Assembly: GCA_036788295.1 (NCBI GenBank) | Contig: DAIQNR010000010.1 | Location: forward strand, 1-64,000 | Reading direction: 5' to 3' | DNA length: 64,000 bases | Source: JAHQVK01 sp036788295 | Lineage (GTDB): Bacteria > Myxococcota > Kuafuiibacteriia > Kuafuiibacteriales > Kuafuiibacteriaceae | Shown here: in pieces, positions 24,911 to 33,894 of the stretch | How positions within the stretch are numbered: the stretch's first letter is position 1 | Layout of the letters: every line of letters begins with the position of its first letter | Notes under the pieces: model-generated | The model's input: only the letters and a program-made list of their open reading frames with translations | The model's database searches: none | Told to the model about the DNA's origin: nothing | Position numbers and translations under genes: made by a program

Positions 24911-27805
24911 ATGAACAAGCGGCTGGTCATAACGGAGAAACCCAGCGTCGCCCGCGACATCGTGGGGGCGCTCGGGGGCTTCTCGGAGCACGACGGCTAC
25001 TGGGAGAGCGACGCTTTCCTCGTGACCTTTGCCGTCGGCCACTTGTTCGAGCTGTTGTCCCCGGAGGACATCGACCCGAAGTACAAGCGGTGGACTCTGG
25101 ACACGCTCCCGATCTTGCCCGAGCGTTTCGAGCTGAAGGCGAAAGCGCAGACCAAGGAGCGGGTGGGCGTGCTTCGCCGCCTGCTGAAGAGGGAGGACGT
25201 CGGTGGCGTGGTGAACGCTTGCGACGCCGGCCGGGAAGGGGAGCTGATCTTCCGGGAGATCATGGAGTTCTTTCATGCCGGCCAGCCGATCGAGCGGCTG
25301 TGGCTGCAGTCGATGACCCGCGACGCCATCCGGAAGGGCTTCTCGTCGCTGATGGACGGCCGTCGGTTCGAAGGCTTGTCCGACGCGGCGCACTGCCGGA
25401 ACTATTCGGATTGGCTCATCGGCATGAACGCGACCCGGGCGCTGACCCGGCGCCTGAAGTCGAAGACGGACAACCAAGCCTGGAGCGCGGGCAGGGTCCA
25501 GACCCCGACCCTCGCGATGATGGTGGACCGCGAGCTCGAGATCCTCGAGCACGTCCCGGCGCCGTACTGGCGGGTTCACGCCGAGTTCGAGCATGAATCG
25601 GGACGCTACCGGTCCACGTGGTTCGACCCCGCGTTCAAGTCGGACGGGGAAGAGGGCGAAGAGGGGGCCCGCGACGACCGGATCTTCGACGAAGCGAAGG
25701 CCCGAGCCATCCTCGCAAAGGTCGAGGGGCGGTCCGGGACAGCCCGAGAGACCCGAAAGCCGTCTTCGGAGGCCGCCCCGCCGCTGTTCGACCTCACGTC
25801 CCTGCAGCGGGAGGCCAACCGGCGGTTCGGTTGGTCGGCGCGGCGAACCCTGAACGCCGCGCAGCGGTGCTACGAGGCCCACAAAGTCCTCACCTATCCT
25901 CGTACCGACACGAAGGCGCTCCCGAGCGACTACCGGCCGGTGGTGGACGAGGTCGTGGAGCAGCTCACGACCGACGCCCGGTTCGCCTCCGCCTGCCGCA
26001 CGCTGCAGGCGAAGGGCCGGCTCAACGAGGCCAAGATCTTCGACGACGCGAAGGTCACCGATCACTTCGCGATCGTGCCCACCGGGACTCTGGTGCCGCT
26101 GTCGGGGGACGACGAGCGGCTGTTCGACCTGGTGACCAGGAGGTTCTTGGCTGCCTTCTTCCCGCCGGCGGTCTGGTCTCGGGTCGAGCGGATCACCGAA
26201 GTCGAGGGGGAGTCGTTTCGGTCGAGGGCTCGGACCCTTCAGGTCCCGGGCTGGCGAGAGGTGCTCAAGGACGAGGGGACGGAGGCGGCGGAGCGCCTTC
26301 CCCCGCTCATCGACGGCCAGGACGTCGCGAGCGGGGTGTCGGTCCTCGCCGCGTCGAGCGAGGTCGAGGCGGACGAGACCAAGCCGCCCCCCCGCATCTC
26401 GGAGGCGCGTCTGTTGTCGCTGATGGAGAACGCCGGCCGGTACGTGGAGGACGACGAGGCGGCCGAGGCGATGCGCGACTCCGGGATCGGGACGCCGGCG
26501 ACGCGGGCCGACATCATCGAGAACCTGATCACCAAGGGCTACGTGGCTCGGCTTGGTCGGGGTCTCAAGCCTTCGGTGAAGGGAATCCGGCTCATCGACA
26601 TTCTCCGCCGCATCAAGGCGGAGCGCCTCGCGTCGCCGACCCTGACCGGGGAGATCGAGGCCCACCTGGCTCGGGTCGAAAAGGGCGGCTCCACCCGCGA
26701 CTCGTTCATGGAGGGGATCTATGAATACGCTCGCGAGATCGTCGAGCTGACCAAGACCTTCGAGTTCGAGTCCCTGTATCCGAACCAAAATCCGGTGGGG
26801 ATCTGTCCATGCGAGAAGAAGCGCCCGGTGTACGAGCGAGCGTGGTTCTACCGCTGCGAGGAGCCGGAAGGGGTCGACTGGCAGACCATCAAGGAGAAGA
26901 AGAAGAAGGGCGAGGCGGTCCCCGAGGATTGCGCGTTTCGGATTTGGAAGGACAAATCCGGTCGCTACCTCGACCGCAAGACGGTGACCGAGACCCTCGA
27001 ACACGGCGCCTCCCGCACGCTCGACGGGTTTCTGCAGCGCGACGGCAAGACGTACAAGGGCGTGCTGTCGCTCACCCGCGAGGGTCTCGAGTTGAAGCGG
27101 CTCGAGGGGACGAGCGGCGGCGACGCGGAGAGCGAGACGCCGGAATACGAGGTCGATGAGACGCCGCTCGTCGCGTGCCCCGCCTGCCAGGATGGCCAGA
27201 TCGTCGAGACCAGGGCGACCTTCATCTGCTCGACCGGGCTCTCGGCGCTGCGCGCGATCGGCAGGGACGACGCGACGCTCGCCGCTCTGCGCCCGAAGGA
27301 GATCCCGGAGGGGCAGGCCTATTGCTCGGCGCTGCTGCCTCGGACGATCTGCAAGCGCCCCATCACGAGGGAGGAGGCGCTCGCGTTCTTCCGGGACAAG
27401 AAGACCCCTGCTCTCGAGGAGTTCACGTCCAGGAAGGGCCGCCCGTTCTCGGCCCAGCTCTTCGTCAAGGAGGACACCTGGCGGCACGGTTTCGACTTCG
27501 GTGGTGACGCGGACAAGCCGAAGCGGGGCCGGGCAGCGGGTGCGGAAGGCGCCTCGAGCCCGGCATCGAAGAAGCGGGCTTCGAAAAAGAGCGCTACGGA
27601 GAAGAAGAGCCCAGCGAAGAAGACGCCGTCCAAAAAGGCATCTTCGGCCAAGAAAGTCTCCACGAAGAAGAACGCCGCGTCTTCGGAGAAGGCCGGCGCA
27701 TCGAAGCAGGGCGGCTCGCCGAACGAGCAGGGGGCTTCGGCCGAGCGCAAACCGAAGAAGCCGGTGCTCCGCCGTCCGGCGCCATCAGGGCAGGATCCGG
27801 CCTGA
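24911..27805 (+). CDS. topB: DNA topoisomerase III (type IA) with lysine-rich tail
   Basis: The 964-residue type IA topoisomerase has a TOPRIM domain with the LVITEKPSVARDIVGALGG opening and the metal-binding NACDAGREGELIFR. The catalytic Tyr329 lies in VLTYPRTDTKAL, and a strand-gate domain follows (SAGRVQTPTLAMM). This matches TopB (Tyr328 in E. coli) more than TopA. Beyond about residue 630 it carries extra C-terminal modules: a CPACQDGQIVE zinc-like segment and an ITREEALAFFRDKKT repeat. The last 90 residues are a Lys/Ala/Ser tail (KKSATEKKSPAKKTPSKK) resembling histone H1 tails. It relaxes or decatenates DNA through single-strand passage. Start ATG 24911; purS begins 30 bases after its end. 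Confidence 0.93.
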   Translation: MNKRLVITEKPSVARDIVGALGGFSEHDGYWESDAFLVTFAVGHLFELLSPEDIDPKYKRWTLDTLPILPERFELKAKAQTKERVGVLRRLLKREDVGGVVNACDAGREGELIFREIMEFFHAGQPIERLWLQSMTRDAIRKGFSSLMDGRRFEGLSDAAHCRNYSDWLIGMNATRALTRRLKSKTDNQAWSAGRVQTPTLAMMVDRELEILEHVPAPYWRVHAEFEHESGRYRSTWFDPAFKSDGEEGEEGARDDRIFDEAKARAILAKVEGRSGTARETRKPSSEAAPPLFDLTSLQREANRRFGWSARRTLNAAQRCYEAHKVLTYPRTDTKALPSDYRPVVDEVVEQLTTDARFASACRTLQAKGRLNEAKIFDDAKVTDHFAIVPTGTLVPLSGDDERLFDLVTRRFLAAFFPPAVWSRVERITEVEGESFRSRARTLQVPGWREVLKDEGTEAAERLPPLIDGQDVASGVSVLAASSEVEADETKPPPRISEARLLSLMENAGRYVEDDEAAEAMRDSGIGTPATRADIIENLITKGYVARLGRGLKPSVKGIRLIDILRRIKAERLASPTLTGEIEAHLARVEKGGSTRDSFMEGIYEYAREIVELTKTFEFESLYPNQNPVGICPCEKKRPVYERAWFYRCEEPEGVDWQTIKEKKKKGEAVPEDCAFRIWKDKSGRYLDRKTVTETLEHGASRTLDGFLQRDGKTYKGVLSLTREGLELKRLEGTSGGDAESETPEYEVDETPLVACPACQDGQIVETRATFICSTGLSALRAIGRDDATLAALRPKEIPEGQAYCSALLPRTICKRPITREEALAFFRDKKTPALEEFTSRKGRPFSAQLFVKEDTWRHGFDFGGDADKPKRGRAAGAEGASSPASKKRASKKSATEKKSPAKKTPSKKASSAKKVSTKKNAASSEKAGASKQGGSPNEQGASAERKPKKPVLRRPAPSGQDPA

Positions 27806-27835
27806 TGCGCACCGCGGTTGACCGAGCGAGGGACA

Positions 27836-28123
27836 ATGGGTAACGCGGAAACCACCATGGTCGCACGGGTGCTGGTGACGCTGAAGACGGGCGTTCTCGA
27901 CCCAGCCGGCCAGGCGATCGCCGACGCCCTGCAGCAGCTCGGCTTCAAGGAGGTGCGAGGCGTGCGGCTCGGAAAGGTCGTCGAGATCGAGATCGACGGC
28001 GACCTGATTGGGCCCGAAGCTTCCGCCCGGTCCCGCGTGGCCGAAATGGCTGAGCAGCTGCTGTCCAACCCGGTGATCGAGGACTTCGAGGTCGAGTTGG
28101 AGGGGAACGGCAAAGACCCATGA
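27836..28123 (+). CDS. purS: Phosphoribosylformylglycinamidine synthase subunit PurS
   Basis: This 95-residue protein is the small subunit of the multi-part FGAM synthase (purine synthesis step 4). It matches PurS in size and in the motifs VARVLVTLKTGVLDPAGQAI, ALQQLGFKEVRGVRLGKVVE, then the helix with AEQLLSNPVIEDFEVEL. PurS bridges PurL and PurQ and helps channel ammonia. ATG 27836 (with GAGGGA upstream) adds a short leader before a second possible ATG at 27857. The stop overlaps the purQ start (ATGA), so purSQL is an operon, the organisation typical of organisms with the small PurL. Confidence 0.94.
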   Translation: MGNAETTMVARVLVTLKTGVLDPAGQAIADALQQLGFKEVRGVRLGKVVEIEIDGDLIGPEASARSRVAEMAEQLLSNPVIEDFEVELEGNGKDP

Positions 28124-28797
28124 CCGTCGCGGTGGTCACCTTCCCCGGGTCGAACTGCGACGCCGACGCGGTCCATGTCACGAAGGGAAGGCTCGGGTTT
28201 GCGACGGAACGGGTTTGGCACACCGCCTCGGACCTACCCCGGTCGTGCTCGCTCGTGGTGCTCCCGGGCGGCTTTGCCCACGGCGACGCCCTTCGGGCCG
28301 GCGCCATCGCTCGATTCTCCCCGGTCATGGCTGCTGTCCGCGATCACGCCGAACGGGGCGGCCTCGTGCTCGGCATCTGCAATGGCTTTCAGATCCTCCT
28401 CGAGGCCGGAATGCTTCCTGGCGCGATGCTCCAAAATGCGTCCCGGACCTTCGTGTCTCGGTGGGTGTCGTTGGTCGTCGAGAGTCCGGGCGGACCGTTC
28501 ACGTCGGGATACGAGGCGGGCCAGAAGCTGCGGCTCCCGGTCGCGCACCACCAGGGACGCTACTTCGCCGACGACGAGACCGTGGCTCGCCTTCAGGCGA
28601 ACAACCAAGTCGTGTTTCGCTACGGCGCGGGGGACAACCCGAACGGGTCCTGCGATGGGATCGCGGGGATCTGCAACGAACGAGGCAACGTCTTGGGCAT
28701 GATGCCCCACCCGGAGAGGGCTTCGGAGTCGGTCCTCGGCTCGACCGACGGCCTCGCGCTCTTTCGCTCGGCGCTCGCTGCGGGAGGCGCTCGATGA
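28120..28797 (+). CDS. purQ: Phosphoribosylformylglycinamidine synthase, glutaminase subunit PurQ
   Basis: The 225-residue class I glutamine amidotransferase releases ammonia from glutamine for PurL. It shows VVTFPGSNCDADA, the oxyanion-loop LPGGFAHGDALRAGAIA, the nucleophile elbow LGICNGFQILLE with catalytic Cys87, AHHQGRYFAD, and the His-Pro-Glu triad residues in GMMPHPERAS. All catalytic residues are in place. It overlaps purS upstream and purL downstream by 4 bases each, giving tight translational coupling. Confidence 0.96.
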   Translation: MTVAVVTFPGSNCDADAVHVTKGRLGFATERVWHTASDLPRSCSLVVLPGGFAHGDALRAGAIARFSPVMAAVRDHAERGGLVLGICNGFQILLEAGMLPGAMLQNASRTFVSRWVSLVVESPGGPFTSGYEAGQKLRLPVAHHQGRYFADDETVARLQANNQVVFRYGAGDNPNGSCDGIAGICNERGNVLGMMPHPERASESVLGSTDGLALFRSALAAGGAR

Positions 28798-31025
28798 GCC
28801 CGCCGGTCAACGAGGCGGCTGCCCGCGAGCATGGACTTCGTCCAGAAGAATGGCAGCGGCTCCTCCACGGACTCGGCCGGGTCCCCACCTGGGAAGAGCT
28901 GGGAATGGTTTCTGTGATGTGGAGCGAGCATTGCTCCTACAAGAGCTCCCGCCGACACCTGAAGAAGCTGCCGACCGAGGCTCCGTGGGTTTTGCAGGGG
29001 CCTGGTGAGAACGCAGGCGTGGTCGACGTCGGAGACGGGCTCGCTGCATGTTTCAAGATGGAATCCCACAACCATCCATCCTTCATCGAGCCCTTTCAGG
29101 GAGCGGCGACGGGCGTGGGTGGGATTCTTCGCGACGTATTCACGATGGGCGCTCGCCCGATCGCCAACCTGAACTCGCTGCGCTTCGGCCGGCCCGAGGC
29201 GCCGCGGATGCGGTTTCTGGTGGAGGGCGTGGTCGCGGGCATCGGCGCCTACGGCAACTGCATGGGCGTCCCCACCGTGGGCGGCGAGGTCGCCTTCGAC
29301 CCGAGCTACGACGGAAACATCCTCGTCAACGCGATGACGGTGGGGCTGATGCGGAGCGACCGCATCTTTCGGAGCGCGGCGGCGGGCGTCGGGCACCCGG
29401 TGATGTATGTCGGAAGCAAGACCGGCCGGGATGGCATTCACGGGGCGACGATGGCCTCCGAAGAGTTCGGAGAGCAGAGCGCTTCGCAGCGACCGCGGGT
29501 GCAAGTGGGCGATCCGTTCACGGAGAAGTGTCTGCTCGAGGCGTGCCTCGAGTTGATGTCCGAGGACGCGATCGTGGCCATCCAGGACATGGGCGCAGCG
29601 GGGTTGACCAGCTCGAGCTGCGAGATGGCGAGCCGCGGGAACGCCGGCATCGATATCGATGTGGCCGAAGTGCCGCGAAGAGAGACGGGGATGTCCCCCT
29701 ACGAGGTGCTCCTGTCCGAAAGCCAGGAGCGGATGCTCATGGTGGTTCGGCCGGGCACGGAGGCGCTGGTTCGCGGGATCTTCGACCGATGGGGGCTCGA
29801 CTCGGCCGTGATCGGGCGGGTGACCGACACCGGCTGCGTCGTCGTCCGAGACGGGGACCGCGAGGTCGCCCGGCTGCCGGTCCAGGTCCTGGTGGACGAG
29901 GCGCCGGTGTACGACCGGCCGATGAAGCGCCCGCCGCTCGAGACGGCGTGGGTGCTGCCCGATTTGGCCTCATTCGAGGCGGTTTCTCTCGAGACCCGGT
30001 TGCTCTCGGTCCTGTCTCAGCCTACCGTCGCGTCAAAACGCTGGGTCTACGAGCAGTATGACTCCGGGGTCCGGTGTTCGACGGTGCTCGGACCGGGGGC
30101 GGCCGACGCGGCGGTGGTGCGACTGTCCGGAGCCGACCTCGACCCGGATGGGGACACCGTTCGGGGCCTGGCCCTGACCGTGGACATGAACAGCCGCTGG
30201 GTTCAGCTCGACCCGAGACGGGGCGCGATGCTGGGCGTCTTGGAGGCTGCTCGCAATTTGGCTTGCGTCGGCGCGGAGCCGAGAGGCCTGACCGATTGCC
30301 TCAACTTCGGAAACCCGGAGCGTCCCGAGGTGATGTGGACCCTCGTCGAGTCCATCGAGGGCTTGGCCGAGGCCTGCCGGGCCCTCGGGGTGCCGGTGGT
30401 CTCTGGCAACGTGAGCCTCTACAACGAGACCGATGGACGGTCGATCCTCCCGACCCCCACCGTGGGCATGGTTGGGGTCGTCGAAAATGTGCGGTGCTCC
30501 CCTGGCTCGGGGTTTCGGCGAGCGGGAGACCGGGTGTTCGTGCTCGGGAGCCCGGAGGGGCTGACGTTGGGGGGGAGCGAGCTGGTGTGGATGGAGCAGG
30601 GCGCCCACCTGGGCCGCCCGGCCGAACCGGACCTCGAGATGGCCCGAAGGGTGCATGCCGCTTGCGTTGCGGCGGTCCGTCAGGGCTGGGTGAGGAGCGC
30701 TCATGACGTCTCGGAGGGAGGGCTCGCGGTCTGCATCGCCGAGTCCTGCATTCTGGGTGGCATTGGAGCCGTGCTGAGATGGCCTTGGTCGGCCGAGCCG
30801 GAGCGTTTTTTCGGGGAAGGCCCCAGCGTCATCGTGCTGACGACGGACGCCCCCGAGAAGCTGAAAGAGGTCGCCACCGAGCATCGAGCCCCCCTGGTCG
30901 AGATCGGGGAGGTTGGCGGCGCGGTGCTCGATATCGACGGATACTTGAAGGTAGCAGTGTCCGACTTGGCCGCCTCCTGGGAAGGGGGCTTGCCTCGAGC
31001 CCTCGGTCTTTCGCGCGGGCGCTGA
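28794..31025 (+). CDS. purL: Phosphoribosylformylglycinamidine synthase subunit PurL
   Basis: The 743-residue synthase subunit has two AIR-synthase-like halves. Visible family motifs are MWSEHCSYKSSRRHL, the Mg/ATP-binding CFKMESHNHPSFIEPFQGAA, GVGGILRDVFTMGARPIA, the GNCMGVPTVGGE motif, and in the second half GNVSLYNET and AHDVSEGGLAVC. The length is that of the small (PurS/PurQ-dependent) PurL rather than the 1300-residue enterobacterial fusion. It converts FGAR + ATP + NH3 to FGAM. ATG 28794 overlaps the purQ stop (ATGA). Confidence 0.96.
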   Translation: MSPPVNEAAAREHGLRPEEWQRLLHGLGRVPTWEELGMVSVMWSEHCSYKSSRRHLKKLPTEAPWVLQGPGENAGVVDVGDGLAACFKMESHNHPSFIEPFQGAATGVGGILRDVFTMGARPIANLNSLRFGRPEAPRMRFLVEGVVAGIGAYGNCMGVPTVGGEVAFDPSYDGNILVNAMTVGLMRSDRIFRSAAAGVGHPVMYVGSKTGRDGIHGATMASEEFGEQSASQRPRVQVGDPFTEKCLLEACLELMSEDAIVAIQDMGAAGLTSSSCEMASRGNAGIDIDVAEVPRRETGMSPYEVLLSESQERMLMVVRPGTEALVRGIFDRWGLDSAVIGRVTDTGCVVVRDGDREVARLPVQVLVDEAPVYDRPMKRPPLETAWVLPDLASFEAVSLETRLLSVLSQPTVASKRWVYEQYDSGVRCSTVLGPGAADAAVVRLSGADLDPDGDTVRGLALTVDMNSRWVQLDPRRGAMLGVLEAARNLACVGAEPRGLTDCLNFGNPERPEVMWTLVESIEGLAEACRALGVPVVSGNVSLYNETDGRSILPTPTVGMVGVVENVRCSPGSGFRRAGDRVFVLGSPEGLTLGGSELVWMEQGAHLGRPAEPDLEMARRVHAACVAAVRQGWVRSAHDVSEGGLAVCIAESCILGGIGAVLRWPWSAEPERFFGEGPSVIVLTTDAPEKLKEVATEHRAPLVEIGEVGGAVLDIDGYLKVAVSDLAASWEGGLPRALGLSRGR

Positions 31026-31121
31026 ACGAATCGGCGGACCCTCGGCGGCTGATGCCGATCCGGGGGCCAAACTGGCGCTCGAGAGAATCTGGGCCCGAAG
31101 GAAGGGCGACGGGATGAACCA

Positions 31122-32909
31122 ATGAAGAGCGCCAAGGGCGCGAGCGGAAAGCGGCCCACGCGGAGGGCGGCGAGACCCGGGGCCGAATCAGGCCCTGAGA
31201 TGTCGGCCCCGGTGGATCGGTTCGAGGCGGGAAAGGAAACAAACATGGCGAGCAGGGCGCGGAAGGCGGCACCCCGCCCTTCGGCGGAGGTCGGAGGGCG
31301 CTCGGCGGGTCCAGACCGGGCAGCTGTGGTGGGTTCAGGAGTTGGGGGCCGCGCTGCGCCTCGAACCAAGGGGCCCAAGAGCGATAAGGATCGAGCCGCG
31401 CTCGACGATGTTCCCGTGGCGCCGGTGAAGCGCCCGACTCGTTCTTCTGCGCAGCGAGGGCGGAAGCTTGCGCCGAATACGGCCGAGCCGGCGTCCGCCC
31501 CGGTCGAGAGCCCGGGCGCGGCTTCAAAAGAGAAGGGTTCTGCGGCGGCGAAGAAGGCCCAGCCCAAGTTGGCGGCGTCGAAGCCGGCAGCGACGCGGAA
31601 GGTGGCGTCGAAGAAGGCCGCTGCCGAAGTCGCGCCGGAGGTGGCGAAGCCGGCGAAGCGGACGTCGGCCGCGAAGAAGGCCGCTGCCGAAGTCGCGCCC
31701 GAGGTGGCGGCGTCAAAGCCGGCGAAGCGGACGTCGGCCGCGAAGAAGGCCGCTGCCGAAGTCGCGCCGGAGGTGGCGAAGCGGACGTCGGCCGCGAAGA
31801 AGGCCGCTGCCGAAGTCGCGCCCGAGGTGGCGGCGTCGAAGCCGGCGAAGCGGACGTCGGCCGCGAAGAAGGCCGCCGCCGAAGTCGCGCCGGAGGCCGC
31901 GAAGCCGGCGAAGCGGACGTCGGCTGCCAAGAGGTCCGAGCCCGAAATCCAGCCCGCGGCGAAGCGGACGTCGGCCGCCAAGAGGTCCGAGCCCGAAATN
32001 NNNNNNNNNNNNNNNNNNNNNNNNNNNNNNNNNNNNNNNNNNNNNNNNNNNNNNNNNNNNNNNNNNNNNNNNNNNNNNNNNNNNNNNNNNNNNNNNNNNC
32101 CGAAGGCGTCGCCGAAGGGCAAGCGGCCGGCGGCGAAGAAGAGCGCGTCGCAGTCGGGCTCCACGCCCGAGCCGGCGCCGCAGGCCAAAGCGAGGCGACT
32201 CGAGCCGTCGCGGATCGGCGCCGCTTCGGAGCCGGGTCGAGCCCAGAAAGGCGAGACGGTTGTCGAAAGAGAGGATCGACGTATGAAGAGGAGCCCGACC
32301 ACCACGGCTAGGCCGAAGCCGAGCCCCAAACCGGCGGTGCTTCGCCAAGGGACCCCCGACCGGCCCGGCGGCGCCAAACGGCGTCCGGGATCGGCTCCGC
32401 CGCCGGTGATCGCGCCGCTCGCCGCGGCGCCCACCGAGAGGATGAGCGTCGCCGCGCAGCAGCGAGCCCACGCCGAGGCGTTGTTCAGCCAGATCGCCCC
32501 CAAGTTGAGCGCTGCCTCCGTGGTCGAAGCCGAGGCGGCGCCGAGCCACCGGGGCGGCGCGCCCCAGTTCCACCAGTCGGAGTTCCAGATGCGGCTGTCC
32601 CGCCAGGATCAGCTGATGACGGCCGTGCGAAACGCTCGCCTGCCGAAGGACGCCAAGAAGGCGGCGCACGAGTTGCTCGAAGACTTCGGGCGGCTCCCCC
32701 CCGATCAGGCGCTGCTCGCCCGGGTCCTGACCTTCAAGGACGAGCGGTTGACCGAAGCCGCGCTCGACGAGCTGCTCGAACTCGACGGCAAAGGGAAGGT
32801 CCGCGCGAACCCGGAGCTGGTGGAGGTGGTCCGGGCGACCCGAACCAAGAGCCCCGGGGTGCGAGAGCTTCGGGATCTCTTGCTCGAAAAACTGGGCACT
32901 GCCCGCTGA
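31122..32909 (+). CDS. Lys/Ala-rich repeat protein (histone H1-like tail plus helical domain), interrupted by an assembly gap
   Basis: The frame encodes three parts. The first is a basic disordered N-terminus (about 1-145). The second is a tandem-repeat region built on KRTSAAKKAAAEVAPEVA with optional KPA/ASKPA inserts. The third is a C-terminal globular, helical domain of about 150 residues (AQQRAHAEALFSQIAPKLSA, then TFKDERLTEAALDELLELDG). The repeats resemble histone H1 C-terminal tails and bacterial histone-like DNA-binding proteins, so nucleoid or RNA binding is the best guess. The C-terminal domain is not recognised. The 100-N run at 32000-32099 lies inside the repeats, so repeat number and true length are unknown; the two flanks are in the same frame only because the nominal gap allows it. 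The last 150 residues could belong to a separate gene. Confidence 0.75.
   Translation: MKSAKGASGKRPTRRAARPGAESGPEMSAPVDRFEAGKETNMASRARKAAPRPSAEVGGRSAGPDRAAVVGSGVGGRAAPRTKGPKSDKDRAALDDVPVAPVKRPTRSSAQRGRKLAPNTAEPASAPVESPGAASKEKGSAAAKKAQPKLAASKPAATRKVASKKAAAEVAPEVAKPAKRTSAAKKAAAEVAPEVAASKPAKRTSAAKKAAAEVAPEVAKRTSAAKKAAAEVAPEVAASKPAKRTSAAKKAAAEVAPEAAKPAKRTSAAKRSEPEIQPAAKRTSAAKRSEPEXXXXXXXXXXXXXXXXXXXXXXXXXXXXXXXXXXPKASPKGKRPAAKKSASQSGSTPEPAPQAKARRLEPSRIGAASEPGRAQKGETVVEREDRRMKRSPTTTARPKPSPKPAVLRQGTPDRPGGAKRRPGSAPPPVIAPLAAAPTERMSVAAQQRAHAEALFSQIAPKLSAASVVEAEAAPSHRGGAPQFHQSEFQMRLSRQDQLMTAVRNARLPKDAKKAAHELLEDFGRLPPDQALLARVLTFKDERLTEAALDELLELDGKGKVRANPELVEVVRATRTKSPGVRELRDLLLEKLGTAR
31656..31999 (+). 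repeat. In-frame tandem repeat (KRTSAAK units) running into the gap
   Basis: Six units carrying AAGCGGACGTCGGC start near 31656 and repeat with steps of 69, 54, 69, 63 and 51 bases, all multiples of three, so the frame is kept. The first four units are nearly identical DNA; the last two switch to a RSEPEI ending. The array is cut off by the N-run at 32000. Confidence 0.9.
32000..32099. other. Assembly gap (100 N)
   Basis: A run of exactly 100 N, the usual placeholder for a gap of unknown size. It sits inside the tandem repeat of the Lys/Ala-rich gene, which explains why the assembly broke here. Confidence 0.99.
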
Positions 32910-32916
32910 CGACGCC

Positions 32917-33894
32917 ATGGCAGCGACGTTCGGGGATGTGCTCGCCGCGCTGCCCACGCCCTTCGACGAGCGGGGCGAGCTCGATCTCGATGGCCTCGAT
33001 CACCTGCTGGGCTACCTCGTCGGTCGGGGACTGGGTGGTTTTGTCCTGCTCTCGGAGGTCGCGGAAGCGGCGCTGCTCGACGGGGCCGAGCAGTCCCGGC
33101 TGGTGGAGCGGGTCGCGGCGAAGCTCGACAAGGCAGCGCCGTTTTGGGTCGAAGCACGAGGGCCCTCCACCCGCGCCGCCATCGAGACCACGACCCATGC
33201 CGAGGCCCAGGGGGCAAAGGGCGTTCTGGTGTCGCTGCCGCGGCTGCCCGGCGTCGGATATGCGGACGTGTACCGTCATGTGGACCGCGTGGGTCGGGCA
33301 GCGAGCCTGCCGCTCCTTTTGTCCGTCCGGCCCGGGGACATGGTCTCGGCGCTGACTCCGGAGGAGAGGGCCACGCTCTCACAGCATCCGCGGCTCGCGG
33401 GGGTCTTCGTCGCCGAGAGCGCGGGGCCTTCCGCTCGGTCCTGGGCGCGGTGGTTCGAAGGGAGGGGAGGGATCTACGGCGCGTGCAGTTTCGAGCTGCT
33501 CGAGGCGGCGCGGCATGGAGTCAACGCCGCGATCTGCGGCCTCGCCGCCCTCGCTCCCGACCTGTCGGTCGCGATGGCCGAGGGCGTTCGGACCGGTGAC
33601 CTCGAGCGGGTTCGGCGGCTCCAGCGGCGCTTGCGGCCGCTGCTCGGAGAGCTCGGGCCGCCTCGTCCGGCTGAGACCCAGGGCGGGGTCGAGCGCCTCG
33701 CGGAGAGGATCGCGCGAAGGCCGCTCGACGGAGCCAGGCTGCGGCCGATGGCGCCTCCGGGGCTCGTGAAGGAGGGGTTGCGGCTGCAAGGCCACCGGAT
33801 CCGCTCGTTCGTCCGTCCGCCCCAGCCGCAGGTGACGGAGGAGGACCGAAATCGGCTCCGGACCTTGATGCGGACATGCGAGCTGCTCGCGTGA
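32917..33894 (+). CDS. DapA/NanA-fold protein lacking the aldolase catalytic residues
   Basis: The 325-residue protein has the (beta/alpha)8 layout of the dihydrodipicolinate synthase family (opening ALPTPFDERGELDLDGLDHL, end of barrel around YGACSFELLEAA). The catalytic positions do not match, though. Where DapA has the Schiff-base Lys (Lys161 in KEASG) this protein has Ala166 in VFVAESAG. The Tyr of YNVP is Ser136 in LLLSVRPGDM. The GTTGE loop is replaced by LLSEVAEA. It is therefore very unlikely to be a lysine-pathway enzyme and may be a binding or regulatory relative. Start ATG 32917, 7 bases after the Lys/Ala-rich gene. Its stop overlaps the next gene (GTGA). Confidence 0.75.
   Translation: MAATFGDVLAALPTPFDERGELDLDGLDHLLGYLVGRGLGGFVLLSEVAEAALLDGAEQSRLVERVAAKLDKAAPFWVEARGPSTRAAIETTTHAEAQGAKGVLVSLPRLPGVGYADVYRHVDRVGRAASLPLLLSVRPGDMVSALTPEERATLSQHPRLAGVFVAESAGPSARSWARWFEGRGGIYGACSFELLEAARHGVNAAICGLAALAPDLSVAMAEGVRTGDLERVRRLQRRLRPLLGELGPPRPAETQGGVERLAERIARRPLDGARLRPMAPPGLVKEGLRLQGHRIRSFVRPPQPQVTEEDRNRLRTLMRTCELLA

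Noticed and set aside
22655..27487. Open frame of 1610 codons on the minus strand over rpsA and topB
   Set aside because: It is antisense to two clear genes and its protein is Arg/Gly/Pro-rich low complexity, a typical shadow frame of high-G+C DNA.
30701..32503. Minus-strand frame over purL and the Lys/Ala repeats
   Set aside because: It is the antisense of the repeat array (Asp/Val/Ala-Phe patterns) and reads through the N gap. The plus-strand frame has coherent H1-like composition.
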